Source: Orobanche coerulescens (Eukaryota > Streptophyta > Magnoliopsida > Lamiales > Orobanchaceae). Taken from it: a DNA stretch of 64,000 nt. Both the position numbers and the translations under genes were made by a program. The stretch covers positions 133,521,358 through 133,585,357 of the forward strand of contig CM065816.1 of assembly GCA_033398695.1 (NCBI GenBank). The letters are read 5' to 3'. The notes below the pieces were generated by a model that saw nothing but the letters and a program-made list of their open reading frames with translations, made no database searches and was not told the origin of the DNA. Positions 10,549 to 23,400 of this stretch are shown piece after piece (the first letter of the stretch is position 1; each line of letters opens with the position of its first letter).

Positions 10549-12425
10549 CTATTCGTTAATTTGCAGCCCTTGTTATTCTTCTTCGTTTTTGTAAGTTTGT
10601 TCATTTTTCTTGAATTTTAATTTATGGATCTAAAAATTGAAATACTGAGATTTGTGATACCGAAACTTGATGTCAAATTGATTTATTTTTTTATTAATTA
10701 ATTAATGGATATTGTGGAAATTTTGTGATGTACTGAATTTGACTAGGCAAAAATGAGATGAACAGATATGGGTGAGAAAATGTTAGTATACGTGTGTTTA
10801 TAGAATTAAAAAAAATTCATGGAGCCCAAATCTAATTTTGCATTTTATTATATTTTAGAGACTAGAATTTTATCTGTTGGTTGTTGGTGGTGTTTGTTGG
10901 TAGTACAGGTGATAGAGAAGGATAAAAAATAATGCTATAATGCTAATGTGTGGGTTTTTCATATACTGGATAGAGCCGCGGGTCTTTCATCATGGACATG
11001 GAGTATATGGTAACGTTATTGTTTCATAATAGGATAATTATTTTTCAATTTGTTAAAATATTTAAGTGCGATGTGCACAGTAATATTTTAATTCTCAGAA
11101 TAGTTGTCGTGTTTTGTGGAATAGTTTTGAAAGGGTTAACTGCCTTATTTCTTATTGGTCAAAGAATAAAAGTTGTTGGATTATGCCTTGGTCATGTGGA
11201 TGTCGAATATGGTATTCACAAAACAAGTGAATTGGGAATAATGTTTGATTTATTGCAACTAGCTCAAATTATTTTGCGCAAGTGCATGGCTGTTTTAGAA
11301 TAAATGTTACGGATAGTATAGACATGAGTTTAAATTGAATTGTGAATATGTATTATACTTGAATGTCTAAATATATATTACGAACAGTATAGACATGAGT
11401 TTAAGTTTCAAGTATCTTGATGTTGCTATAGCTAGAAATTTCATGACGAGTTTCTCTGTAACATAATGAATTTGTAGGAAAAACAAGAGTTTCTCTTTTA
11501 ACTTTTGATTTTATTTAAGGAAAGGAATTTTCACCAGTGGCTTAACAAGAAAAATGATAACTTGTCATGGTTCTCTGTTTTTATAGGCTATGACTATAAC
11601 TGCTGAGATCTCACTTAGGGGTTATTTCAGAAGGCATCGTATATCTGATCTCATATGTACTTATTCTCCGAACCCTTGAAGCTATTACAAAAATTGCTTA
11701 AGTGGTTTAATAATTGCTGCACTAAGAATATATTATGATGTCACTTCGTTGATGGGATTGTACAGTGTGACCTTCTATTTTCAGTTATTTGAAACTTTTT
11801 TTGATTATTTATATTTATTGATATCTTTATTCCTTCATTTAATAAATGTGTTTTGGTATTGTTCGTGAGTGATGTCCAGATAAGACCATCAAATTAAGTA
11901 TGTGTGGACTCTGGTCTCTTGCAATTTTTGACTTGCTTGTTTCAACCATCTCAGCATTTCTAATTCTGTAGATAATTATTGGTTATGTAGATATTATTTT
12001 CCCCATATTTGGTTATTCCATAATATTATTACTCGTCAACCAGTAAAGATTTTGAGGGTGGATTTTCTTGTAAAGATTACTTCTCTGCAAGGAAATTGTC
12101 GCTAAAACTCATTGCTATTAATTATCCCATTTAGATGTTTGGACGAAACGTATGGTTTATTTGTGCAACTCGTTGTCCATAATTGCAGGAAAGTGAAAGT
12201 GAAGATGAACTCCTCGATGAAGGCGATGACGATCTTGATGATGAGCATGAACCAGAGGTCCAAGAACAGCCTCAGCTAATGTTGAAAAAGCCTGTTGAAG
12301 CTTCTCCAGCACCTAAGGAGGCTGAAAGACAGCTTTCCAAGAAGGAAAGAAGGAAAAAGGAGCTTGCTGGACTAGAAGCTATTCTGGCTGATTTTGGAGT
12401 TAAGTCAAAAGCGAATGCTGAAGTT

Positions 12426-13261
12426 GAGCCATCTGGTAACAATGCTTCCGCTCCTTATACTGTATGAATCAGAGTTTTCCTATTATAATGGTAAATGAAA
12501 AAAAATTAAAATTATGTCTTTGATATTTTGCTGCGTTGTTTCTTGGTATTAACTTGCATATTTGCCTACTGGATCATGGCATCATTGTGTCTACCGGTGC
12601 ATGAAATATCCCTGCCTATTATTGACTCACATACTCATGAATGCACATACTCATTCTCTACTATCTCTAGGTTGAGGGTCTTGTTCTTGACCATGGTTCA
12701 ACACATCCTGATATGAAGCGCCGAGCAGAAAATTGCTACATTTTGACTTGTAATGTATCATTAGAGTATGAAAAAAGGTAATAATTGTGAAATGTTGGCG
12801 TAGCTTGTGTTCTATTCCTCCAGATCCCTTGATATTTTATGAGCTGCAGAACTGATGTCGTTGTGTTCAGTGAAATAAATGCAGGATTTTTTTACTCAAA
12901 TGCAGACCAGAGGGAAGCAATGGTTGCAGCAGAAAAATGATCTATTGATGAAAGAGTTCAGAAGATTGTTGATTTAAAGAACAAGGTGTTGCAATTCAAC
13001 GTTCATGATAAGGATGACTTCTTATTTACATTTTTATTGTTAAATATAATAATCACAATGTTATTTTCAGGTGTGTGCTGGTAATGACAATAGTTTTGTT
13101 ATCATCAATCAGAAAGGAATTGATCCGCCATCATTGGATATTCTTGCTCGAGCTGGTGTAAGTTGTCCGTATATTTTAGTTGTATGCTCCGAAAAGTACC
13201 CCATCATTAGCAGACTTCACCATATAAGATGAGCCATCTGGTAACAATGCTTCCGCTCCTT
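12426..13261 (+). repeat. 31-bp direct repeat bracketing the CCT6 fragment
   Basis: An identical 31-bp sequence starting GAGCCATCTGGTAAC occurs at 12426-12456 and 13231-13261. It belongs to the exon of the second captured gene. The CCT6 piece with its introns (about 770 bp) lies exactly between, so it seems to have entered that exon with duplication of 31 bp. Confidence 0.85.
12671..13157 (+). pseudogene. CCT6: CCT6 (TCP-1 zeta) gene fragment, three exons
   Basis: Three exons with intact splice borders encode the centre of the cytosolic chaperonin subunit CCT-zeta, which folds actin and tubulin in the CCT ring: 12671-12777 ([29 protein letters not shown]), 12871-12985 (SEINAGFFYSNADQREAMVA, DERVQKIVDLKNK) and 13071-13157 ([24 protein letters not shown]). 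I recognise these from the conserved plant protein. The second exon has a TGA where Arg (CGA) is expected. Only about 100 of roughly 535 residues are present and the flanking CCT6 exons are missing. The piece lies inside the other captured gene, bordered by a 31-bp direct repeat. It could still give rise to antisense or small RNA against the functional gene. Confidence 0.85.
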
Positions 13262-14329
13262 TCCGTTGTATTGCTACATGGTATCTTATATGCCGTTTCT
13301 GAAAATGAGACGGAGCCTAGATTTCGTTTTTTTAGTTTTTATTCTGTTTCAGTTTTATAGTTCTTTCAATATTTCTGGGAGCCTCGTGACGTTGTTGATT
13401 GTGCTAGAATCGATAAATTAGGATTTTCTTCATTTCCTTGTACTTGACAAATGTGATATCATTGAACAGGTCGGGGGAGCCTTAATCTCTCACCCCCGTG
13501 TTTTTATACAAATAAACACACACATATACATATATGTGTACATATATTATTTATATATCATGTTTGGGGAGAGAAAAAATTCAACAAATATCCTCTCGTG
13601 TTGAGGGTGCAATTTATGAAAGAATCGAATGTCAAGGGCATATCTATAATTTCGAAAGATAACTAGTTTCCATTAATTATGATAAACCTCAAGTAGTTTT
13701 GCAACTTGACCCTACTTTTTTATTTACAGTTGCTCTCATTAATCACTAATTGTGAGACAACTTTGTAAAAGTACTCTCACTAATCACAATTAATTAGATT
13801 GAGATCTCACTTGCAGATGTCAGTAATGACCGCAAAGAGGGACAATCAAATGGAGATGCCGACAAGGACATCAATGCCCCCACATAATCTAAAAACGCAA
13901 AGAAAAAGAAAAAGAAGGATAAGGCTTCCAAAGAGGGGAAGGAGGCTGAAGACCGGCCCAATAGCTCAGACATCCTAAACGTCCCGGACGAAACCACTGG
14001 CACTGAACAGGCCAACGAAGATGCATCTGGCATTGATGTGAAAGAGAAGCTCAAGAAAATGGCGTCGGTTAAGAAAAAGAAATCCAGTAAAGAAATGGAC
14101 GCTGCTGCTAGAGCCGCTGCTCTCGAGAAACTCTTATTTTTTCTACAAATTCATCATGTTATAGAGAAGCTCGTCATGAAATTTCCAGCTATAGCAACAT
14201 CAAGATATTTGAAACTTAAACTCATGTCTATACTATTCGTAACATTTATTTTACAGAGAAACTCATCATGAAATTATTTTGCGCAAGTGCAGGGCTTTTT
14301 GTGAATTGATTTGTTGGGTATTTTAATGG

Positions 14330-14784
14330 GAAATGCTAAATTTAAAATTTATATTTTTATTTTGTTAAAATGAAGGTGTTACCTTGGGTACTATATATAT
14401 ATTGCAAATGTCTTTCATTGGTAACACCTAGACTAAAAATGGATGCGCATTTTGTGGCCCCACCCGTGGGCCTCACAAAGTAAGCCCCACTAACAGGCCC
14501 AAGAAAAGTGGGTCACACATATGAGGCCCTCCAACTGACCCCACTAAGTGGGTCCCACCGTTGTGCCCGACCTGTGGGACCCACAAAATGGGCCCCATGT
14601 GTGGAACCCACTAAATTGGCTATATATTTTATAAAATTATAAAGTCTATTGCAACACGAATCTGATGTTGCTGTAGGGTCCTTAGGATGTTGCTGTATAG
14701 TTCTTTGGTAACAAATAATCCTATGTTAGCTTAGGATGATCCACATGTTGCCTTTGAGTCCAATGCCATCGCTCACAGAGCAAC
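14330..14784. repeat. CACTA right subterminal repeats, GTGGGNCCCAC words
   Basis: GTGTTACC and GGTAACACC occur at about 14375 and 14424. A GC-rich stretch 14459-14612 then contains GTGGGTCCCAC (14548), GTGGGACCCAC (14574) and GTGGAACCCAC (14601) with half-words around them, about 26 bp apart. These resemble TCP-factor sites as well as CACTA subterminal repeats. The CACTA right end resumes at 23745-23853 after element E. Confidence 0.55.
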
Positions 14785-15542
14785 CAGTAACACCCCTGCA
14801 ATATGACCGGAATGTCACGCCGTAGACCCTTATCGCAAGGATCTACCAGCTAAACTCCAAAAGACTACTCGATGATTGACCGACGGGTCAAAATTAAATA
14901 GAAAACAGACGACAAGGTCATAAACCACTTTAAACTAACGACATTCATACTACAATGACCACAATAAACTTGAACATAGAAAAGAATGACAACTCAATTT
15001 AATAAATGATAACTACACCCAAGCAAGGGTGAATACTCGAACGACAAAGAAATACCGACCAAAATGATACGAAAGAAAAGACTCGACTGTGTGATTAGCA
15101 TCGTCGTCTTCCATCTCCTTCCAAGCCAATCCCGTGATCGCTCCCGAGCCGCCAAAACTGAGCGCATAACAGCACCCACCCCGAAAACTCGGGGTTAGCA
15201 AACCGGAATTTTGCTAGTGCAAGTACATAATATACAAGATATACTGACAGAATAACACAAAATTCAACCGCCGTGAAGCCTTAACACAAACCATACATTC
15301 CCACAACAAGACAATAACACTCGCATACACGAGGGGAAAGGTAATCACATAGTCATATTCTCCTTACGGAAAATAACATTCATGAAACTTTAAACGAGCC
15401 CAAGGAGTCAGGAAGATCCCTTTTGTAAAAGGAAAAGTATTTTGATAAGATAGTTTGCAATCATTATTATTGACTCGGGTCGTTTAGGGGTTTTAAAAAA
15501 AATCGAATGGGAATACTTTTGGAAATAATTTCAAAAACTCTC

Positions 15543-15847
15543 GGGTCCTTGACCCAACGTATGGAAAACGATTACACAAAAACTAAGTCAACTTATTTGG
15601 GGTTCTCGACCCAATTTATAGAACACCGTCACAAACGAAATCATTACAACATCTCACAGGGTTCTCAACCCATTCCAAATATCATCATCATGAAATCAAT
15701 CATCTCAACATTCCACAGGGTCCTCAACCCAAAACACATAATAGCACCACAATACAATCAAAGGTACAAAACTCTCATTCGACATTTCCTGCTCAAGACC
15801 CCGACACTAACCCTGAGATTTCACAAACCTCCGGGGTTAACTAACCC
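15543..15847 (-). repeat. Regular palindromic words GGGTYCTYRACCC in the E LTR
   Basis: GGGTCCTTGACCC (15543), GGGTTCTCGACCC (15600), GGGTTCTCAACCC (15660) and GGGTCCTCAACCC (15718) are spaced 57-60 bp, followed by GGGGTTAACTAACCC (15833). The spacers differ while the words keep their self-complementary GGGT...ACCC arms. The same series recurs in the other LTR at about 21178-21480. Confidence 0.75.
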
Positions 15848-17303
15848 TGATACCAACGCTTTAAAAACAATTTGAAACAAGCTTTCAAAAACACGGATTG
15901 CGGTCTGTATCAAGACAAACATTAAAAGTGAGTTGAAAGAATTTGAGATACGAACATCGTTCGGTAACGGGGTCTTAGCTATCACTCAAATACCCGTAAC
16001 CAATAAGCCTGCCAGGCGCCTCCACTGCTCACCTGTGCACCGGCGTTCACTCCACTATGTCGGCCGCTCCTTGAACATGTCACCGCACCGGCGTCACTCC
16101 CGCAAGAGCCGCCCCTTGCACGCGCATTAGGTGACACCGGCATTCACCACCCATATGGAGCCGCACATTGCAGCGTACACCAGGCCGGAGTACACCACCC
16201 CGCCCTCAGAGGTTCCCGGATATGACGTTTCTCACAACAAGTATCCACATTGTTCAAACATCAAGCACACGGACAATTGTCACAACAATTTTCAACTCGG
16301 TACATCAAGTCACACAATTTCTCTGCCAGTCCATATCCACACAAATAAACAATAACACGCATGTTATCAATCAAACTCAATCAACACCGCACATATATCT
16401 CTATGTTGCGACTCAACCGAATATATATACACATTTATATATATAGATATATATACATATATATAAATATATAACCTCACTATATTATATGGATAACTAT
16501 AGTTCGCCCATCAATCCAAGTTGAGTACGTCAACTAAGGTTAGAATTCAACACTCGTCGATCACCGACATAAACATATATATTAATATACGTATATACAT
16601 ACATATATTTAACATGTAACTATATATATAAACACACATATATATATATATATATACACATACATATATATACCTCCATATAAACTCATACACTTCGACA
16701 ACAATGATTTCACGCAGTTACAATTCGTATATCGAGGTACTTGCCTTGGTAATACGACGCGAAGGAGACGACGAAGGGATAGGTTCCGGTCCGAACAATC
16801 CTCTCAAATCCGACCCTAACACAATAATGATATACAATCAATCTCACATCATGAATACGAAGAAATCCCTCCTAGTTCTACCCGTTGGGACAATTTATCG
16901 AACACCAAGAGTGCGTAGAGAATTGAAATCGGTTAACGGTCAACTAACGGGATTTCATCCCAACCAAAAACAAGAAAACCAAGGGTCACGAGAGTATTAT
17001 CAAAATCTAACAACAACATCGGTTAATTCGGATTAAAACACAAGATCACCACCAAACCCTCCCCAAAAATCATACTAGGTATAAGAGATCTTACCTCTTG
17101 AAGATACAAACCCTATAATCCGAAGAACACGTGCTAGATCCACAATCCGAGCTACACGATCGAAGGAAGATGAAGAAAAACACACAATCAAAAGGGTGGA
17201 TGGAGAAGAAATCCCCTCTCAACCCTCTCTCTCTCGCGCACGGTGGAAGAAAAGGAGGAAATGAGCGAAACTCACAAAACACCTAGTTATAGCGGCCGCA
17301 TTG

Positions 17304-17625
17304 TGTGCAGCTCGGCTAATCATGCCGCGGCACGGGGCCAAAATTGCGCCCGGTGGTGGTGACCGCTCGTTGTGCCGCGGCTCATTCGGAGTGTGCCGCG
17401 GCTCGGACTCGGCATGTGCCGCGGCACTGCCGGGATCTTGCCGGGCACGCGGTACAGAGGTTTTAGCCGGCGAGTTCCACACGGTGTGCGCGGCCGGACA
17501 AGTGTGCCGCGGCACCGGCTACTGTGTGCCGCGGCGCACAATCCTTGTGCCGCGGCACTGCAGATGCTCGGCTGCCAACAATCGGGTAGTATGTGTGCCG
17601 CGGCGCACAATCCTGTGCCGCGGCT
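17304..17625 (-). promoter_or_regulatory. Paired CCGCGG palindrome array (E, 3' LTR)
   Basis: CCGCGG cores within GTGCCGCGGCAC-like words lie at 17325, 17375, 17396, 17419, 17507, 17529, 17550, 17598 and 17618, with decayed words near 17304 and 17489. Intact pairs are 21 bp apart (17375/17396, 17529/17550). The 20-bp pair 17598/17618 has one base deleted relative to the other LTR. Confidence 0.8.
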
Positions 17626-18119
17626 CACACCCCCTCGGGTCCCAAAATGATGAAAAAGATCCTAAAGAGAATAAAAGCAATAGGAATCGATATTTGGGCA
17701 ACAATAACACGAAATGGAAGTACGGAACCCCAAAACGATCTGAGGTACACAACCAAGGTCGAACAAGGAACAAATTCCCTAAATTTCTAGGAAGTTACAA
17801 AAACGGCCCAAACATCCGAAAATCACGATACAACGTCGGATTAACAAATCCGAAACTCACAACATGTTCTACTCAATCATACGAACTCATGGAAGTAAGA
17901 AAATGGCGAAATCGAACGAGTTTAACGAGAATCAAATGCACATGAGACAAAATATAACACAAGATGAAATTACGTAAAAACATCATCGAGACCCGTCTAA
18001 GCGGAGAAACTCCAAGAACAAAATAGGTTCGGAATTCCAAAACAGTGTCAAGCGAGTTGTCGAAACGGACCTCCGCCGGAAAATGAAAATTACCGGAAAT
18101 CGAATTTGCGGGTATTACA

Positions 18120-18133
18120 TTCTACCCTCCTTA
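18120..18133 (-). other. Polypurine tract of element E
   Basis: On the minus strand AAGGAGGGTAGAA lies immediately before the 3' LTR, the same tract as in G at 60101-60113. Confidence 0.8.
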
Positions 18134-18972
18134 AAAGAAGTTTCGTCCCGAAACTTAAAATAGAGAGCGGCAGAACAATCAAGGAAATAACTACTTGCTC
18201 AGCCCCAACTCATCACGAGCAAAGCGCGAATGCAAGGTTCCAGAAATACGATGAACTGACCTAGCGAGCATCCGGTACGTGAGTCGAGGCGATAAAAATG
18301 CATGGGAACACGATAAGTTGAGGTGGAGGAGTATGAATTTGGATACCAAAACTCCCAGAGGGAAGAAAATCACAAAATAGTTCAGACGTCCTGAAAATCA
18401 TGTTTCGAGCTCAACCAACCGCATCCAAGTTCATAATACATTCGGAAATGTTAATTGCACGCGAGGGAATATTAGCTTCGATCAAAATTTCTGCAAGAAT
18501 CAAGCTCAGATGTGGAAAGACCACAATAATTCACGGAGTCTAACAACACGGTTCTGAAATTCGTTCGGAGAACGGTAGGCTAAGTACAACAGGGTAGTTT
18601 TTAAAAAAAAAATTATCGAGAGGGTCATAGATGAAGTACCAGCAATGGAAGTCACCCAACACTGAAAATACTATGAAGAGTACGGGTAGTACATTTCCCC
18701 ATACTAAGAAAACATTTCGATCCCGAACTTAGAACAGCAAGAGTTGGTAACATAGAGCAATGAAATGAAGAACGATCAAAGTCACGATTGTCCAAAACAA
18801 AGAACGATTAGGGCATATTACAAAATATTCATCCTCCCATGTTAGGTTCTTGAGAAGGAGACATAGGGTTTCAGGACATTCTCTAGTCACTTGCTCTTCG
18901 CCAACAAGGTAGCATTCTTTGCCGATTCGGAAATTATCTCACAATGCTTCTCCGATGACCTTCACACCCGCA
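18134..18972 (-). other. Noncoding internal DNA of E
   Basis: No coding region was recognised between the gag remnant and the polypurine tract. A pol region of 3-4 kb would be expected here in a complete Tekay element and is absent. Confidence 0.6.
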
Positions 18973-19360
18973 TTAACAAGTCAAGAGTGGAAAGGGACAA
19001 TTTGCACGAACATGTCCCTGACGATTGCAGTTGAAGCACCCTCCCTTCTTACCGAGAGTCACCGATGCTGGCTTGGGATTCCAAGCGCTCACTCCTGATC
19101 GCGAAGACGACGCGTTCGAACGACGTTGGGGTTTGGGAGCCTTAGGCTCTTCACCGCCCAAAAACTTCCCAGATATCCTCGGTCTCTTGGCTTCGCTCGT
19201 GGGCTCGACCACTGAGGAGATTTCATAGGATATCGATTGATCTAGATACTCCTTCACCGTAGCATGGATCGTGGTCGTACGAACCACCTTGCCGCTTCCA
19301 TTTCCATCATCACGTCCACGTCCGCCGAGGCTTGACATACTAATACGGATAACACCGATC
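18973..19360 (-). pseudogene. Gag C-terminal remnant with one CCHC knuckle (E)
   Basis: The minus-strand frame carries a basic, proline- and serine-rich tail (KRPRISGKF, PKPQRRSNASSSRSG) followed by a zinc knuckle CFNCNRQGHVRANC, typical of the nucleocapsid end of Ty3/gypsy gag. The matrix and capsid parts upstream are not recognisable, and no protease follows. Frame residues before about 19360 look unrelated. This remnant is the sole coding evidence that the element derives from a gag-pol retrotransposon. Confidence 0.7.
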
Positions 19361-20397
19361 AACAGTATTAGTTTATCAGTCATACAATATACCACAATTA
19401 TCAACCCGAGTTTTAGTTAGCATCCTTAGAATAACGGTACTATCGTAAAGCATAAAGTTTTATGAAGTCAATTTCGAGTTCCTCGATGAGGACGGTCATT
19501 ATATGTATGCACTTAATGAAAACAAATTTTTGAAAAAGAGGGCTAGTCACGTTGCGCCCAAGGCTTGTAAATACTGTCTTTTATTTCGGAAGAGGAAGTT
19601 TACATAATGACTCTAAAAATTATATTCGAGTGATGAATAAAAGAAAAAAAAAAAAGGAAATCGAAAATTAATTCGTAACTAATTTGAAATATTTCGAAAA
19701 TGTTGAGTCCCAAATATCAAAATTTTGAAAATCTTTCCTCTTCTTCAAAAATGTTTATTCGAAAGAATTCTCCACCGAGATACGTGACCATTTAACATGA
19801 CGATATTAAATCATGGCTTCACACAATGTTAGGAAATTTCAAAGCATCACTTTAAAATATTCGAGATACTACAGCGTCGTGGGTCCCGTGCCGGAACCCA
19901 CCAGGCTAAAAATCATTTTAAAAAAAAATGATCAAAACGCCAAAAAGGCCGAAGTCGGTAATATTCTCAAATACTCACAAAAGTCATTTATAAAACATCA
20001 AATACCGTCATAAGAATACTATCAAAACATGCAAGACCAAAATATCAAAACTCGGTTTGCAAGATAATAAAAGCCATCTTAAAATACTCATGTGGTGGAT
20101 AAAATTGTCGTTCGTAAATTCATTCTAATAAAGTACCGAAATAGATAAACATGTTCGACTTCCATGTAATATCCTAAAACGATAATATCACCAACAAGTT
20201 CCAATTCCTAGTTCACATTAAGCATATTAGCACAATGTAATCAAATACGTGTATAAGGGGACTTACGATCGGGAGGCTTACCATCACGGATTGCCGGAAG
20301 ATGATGTCGGAACCACGATACTAATCACAACTCTGATGCGCGCGACTTACACAAGACATGGACTTGACCCAACGGCCTAGGTTTTTCGCAAACCTAA
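19361..20397 (-). other. E internal leader region without coding signal
   Basis: Between the primer site and the gag remnant no conserved frame is visible. The first 150 bases after the primer site match the start of the G internal region (57520-57670), which confirms that the two families are related. Confidence 0.55.
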
Positions 20398-20409
20398 GCT
20401 CCGATACCA
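20398..20409 (-). other. Primer-binding site of E (initiator Met tRNA)
   Basis: The minus strand reads TGGTATCGGAGC four bases inside the 5' LTR end at 20414. Confidence 0.82.
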
Positions 20410-20413
20410 TAAA

Positions 20414-23400
20414 TGTAACACCCCCAGAATATGACCGGGAATGTCACACGCCGTAGACCCTTATCGCAAGGATCTACCAAAGCAACTCCAAAAGACTACT
20501 CGATGATTGACCGACCGGGGTCAAAATTAAATAGAAAACAGACCGACAAGGTCATAAACCACTTCAGAAACTAACGACATTCATACTACAATGACCACAA
20601 TAAACTTGAACATAGAAAAGAATGACAACTCAATTTAATAAATGATAACTACACCCAAGCAAGGGTGAATACTCGAACGACAAAGAAATACCGACCAAAA
20701 TGATACGAAAGAAAAGACTCGACTCGTGTGATTAGCATCATCGTCTTCCATCTCCTTCCAAGCCAATCCCGTGATCGCTCCCGAGCCGCCAAAACCTGAG
20801 CGCATAACAGCACCCACCCCCGAAAACTCTGGTTAGCAACCGGAATTTTGCTAGTGCAAGTACATAATATACAAGATATACGAACAAGAATAACACAAAA
20901 TTCAACCGCCGTGAAGCCTTAACACAAACCATACATTCCCACAAGACAGAATAACACTCGCATACACGAGTGTAAAGGTATTCACATAGTCATATTCTCC
21001 TTACGGAAAATAGCATTCATGAAACTTTAAACGAGCCAAAGGAGTCATGAAGATCCCTTTTGTAAAAGGAAAAGTATTTTGATAAGATAGTTTGCAATCA
21101 TTATTATTGACTCGGGTCGTTTAGGGGTTTTTAAAAATCGAATGGGAATACTTTTGGAAATAATTTCAAAAACTCTCGGGTCCTTGACCCAACGTATGGA
21201 AAACGATTACACAAAAACCAAGTCAACTTATTTGGGGTTCTCGACCCAATTTATAGAACACCGTCACAAACAAAATCATTACAACATCTCACGGGGTTCT
21301 CAACCCATTCCAAATATCATCATCATGAAATCAATCATCTCAACATTCCACAGGTCCTCGACCCAAAACACGAATAGCACCACAATACAATCAAAGGTAC
21401 AAAACTCTCATTCGACATTTCCTGCTCAAGACCCCGACATTAACCCTCGGAGATTTCACAAACCTCCGGGTTAACTAACCCGATACCAACGCTTTAAAAA
21501 CAATTTGAAACAAGCTTTCAAAAACACGGATCATGCGTATCAAGACAAACATTAAAAGTGAGTTGAAAGAATTTGAGATACGAACATCGTTCGTAACAGG
21601 TCTTAGCTATCACTCAAATACCCGTAACCAATAAGCTGCCGGGCGCCTCCACTGCTCACTGTGCACCGGCGTTCACTCCACTATGTCGGCCGCTCCTTGA
21701 ACATGTCACCGCACCGCGTCACTCCCGCAAGAGCCGCCCCTTGCACGCGCATTAGGTGACACCGGCGTTCACCACCCATATGGAGCCGCACATTGCAGCG
21801 TACACCGTGCCGGAGTACACCGCCCGCCCTCAGAGGTTCCCGGATATGACGTTTCTCACAACAAGTATCCACATTGTTCAAACATCAAGCACACGGACAA
21901 TTGTCACAACAATTTTCAACTCGGTACATCAAGTCACACAATTTCTCCGCCAGTCCATATCCACACAAATAAACAATAACACGCACGTTATCAATCAAAC
22001 TCAATCAACACCGCACATATATCTCTATGTTGCGACTCAACCGAATATATATACACATTTATATATATAGATATATATATACATATATATAAATATATAA
22101 CCTCACTATATTATATGGATAACTATAGTTCGCCCATCAATCCAAGTTGAGTACGTCAACTAAGGTTAGAATTCAACACTCGTCGATCACCGACATAAAC
22201 ATATATATTAATATACGTATATACATACATATATTTAACATGTAACTATATATATAAACACACATATATATATATACACATACATATATATACCTCCATA
22301 TAAACTCATACACTTCGACAACAATGATTTCACGCAGTTACAATTCGTATATCGAGGTACTTGCCTTGGTAATACGACGCGAAGGAGACGACGAAGGGAT
22401 AGGTTCCGGTCCGAACAATCCTCTCAAATCCGACCCTAACACAATAATGATATACAATCAATCTCACATCATGAATACGAAGAAATCCCTCCTAGTTCTA
22501 CCCGTTGGGACAATTTATCGAACACCAAGAGTGCGTAGAGAATTGAAATCGGTTAACGGTGAACTAACGGGATTTCATCCCAACCAAAAACAAGAAAACC
22601 AAGGGTCACGAGAGTATTATCAAAATCTAACAACAACATCGGTTAATTCGGATTAAAACACAAGATCACCACCAAACCCTCCCCAAAAATCATACTAGGG
22701 TATAAGAGATCTTACCTCTTGAAGATACAAACCCTATAATCCGAAGAACACGTGCTAGATCCACAATCCGAGCTACACGATCGAAGGAAGATGAAGAAAA
22801 ACACACAATCAAAAGGGTGGATGGAGAAGAAATCCCCCTCTCAACCCTCTCTCTCTCGCGCACGGTGGAAGAAAAGGAGGAAATGAGCGAAACTCGCTGA
22901 AAACACCCAGTTATAGCGCTGACCGCATTGTGTGCCGCGGCTCAGCTAATCTGTGCCGCGGCACAGGGCCAAAAATTGCGCCCAGTGGTCGGCTGACCGC
23001 TCGTTGTGCCGCGGCTCATTCGGAGTGTGCCGCGGCTCAGACTCGGCATGTGCCGCGGCACGCGGTACAGGAGGTTTTAGCCGGCAGGTTCCACACGGGT
23101 GTGCCGCGGCCCGGACAAGTGTGCCGCGGCACTGACTCGGCTGTGTGCCGCGGCGCACAATCCTTGTGCCGCGGCACACGGTACAGCCTGCTCGGCCAAC
23201 AACTGGGTAGTATGTGTGCCGCGGCGCACAATCCTTGTGCCGCGGCTCACACCCCCCCTCGGGTCCCAAAATGACGAAAAAGATCCGGAAAGAGAATAAA
23301 AGCAATAGGAATCGATATTTGGGCAACAATAACACGAAATGGAAGTACGGAACCCCAAAACGATCTGAGGTACACAACCAAGGTCGAACAAGGAACAAAT

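Larger units (their letters stand above)
10250..14130 (+). pseudogene. Captured exons of an unidentified Lys/Glu-rich host gene
   Basis: A pyrimidine-rich leader-like exon (10250-10587) precedes a long AT-rich intron-like stretch. An exon at 12189-12456 begins after TAATTGCAG and encodes an acidic run followed by QLSKKERRKKELAGLEAILA. A last exon-like piece (from about 13818, after CTCACTTGCAG, to 14130) encodes a Lys-rich segment, VKEKLKKMASVKKKKSSKEM, then an Ala-rich end, with one stop in frame near 13887. Both exons look like parts of the same conserved plant charged protein, whose name I cannot give. The CCT6 fragment lies between them, and introns are retained, so the capture was from DNA rather than mRNA. 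Probably not functional. Confidence 0.55.
11384..14250. repeat. Inverted duplication inside the CACTA element
   Basis: About 85 bp at 11384-11463 recurs as its reverse complement at about 14166-14250 (shared pieces include TAGACATGAGTTTAAG and GCTATAGC). A short piece (TTTTGCGCAAGTGCA) near 11271 recurs in direct orientation near 14277. The CACTA interior has been rearranged by copying. Confidence 0.75.
14785..18119 (-). repeat. 3' LTR of element E
   Basis: Matches 20414-23744 end to end. It carries GGGTYCTYRACCC words at about 58-bp spacing (15543-15730), AT-dinucleotide runs (16430-16680), and the CCGCGG word array at 17304-17625. Compared with the other LTR it shows many 1-3 base indels next to C and G runs. 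The first base pair (expected TG) reads CAG. Confidence 0.92.

Noticed and set aside
17301..17945. Long Cys/Arg/Ala-rich frames over the CCGCGG array (also 22930-23398, 54982-55354, 60130-60643)
   Set aside because: They are repetitive readings of CCGCGG words in several frames on both strands. GC-rich palindromes lack stop codons. The sequence is LTR DNA.
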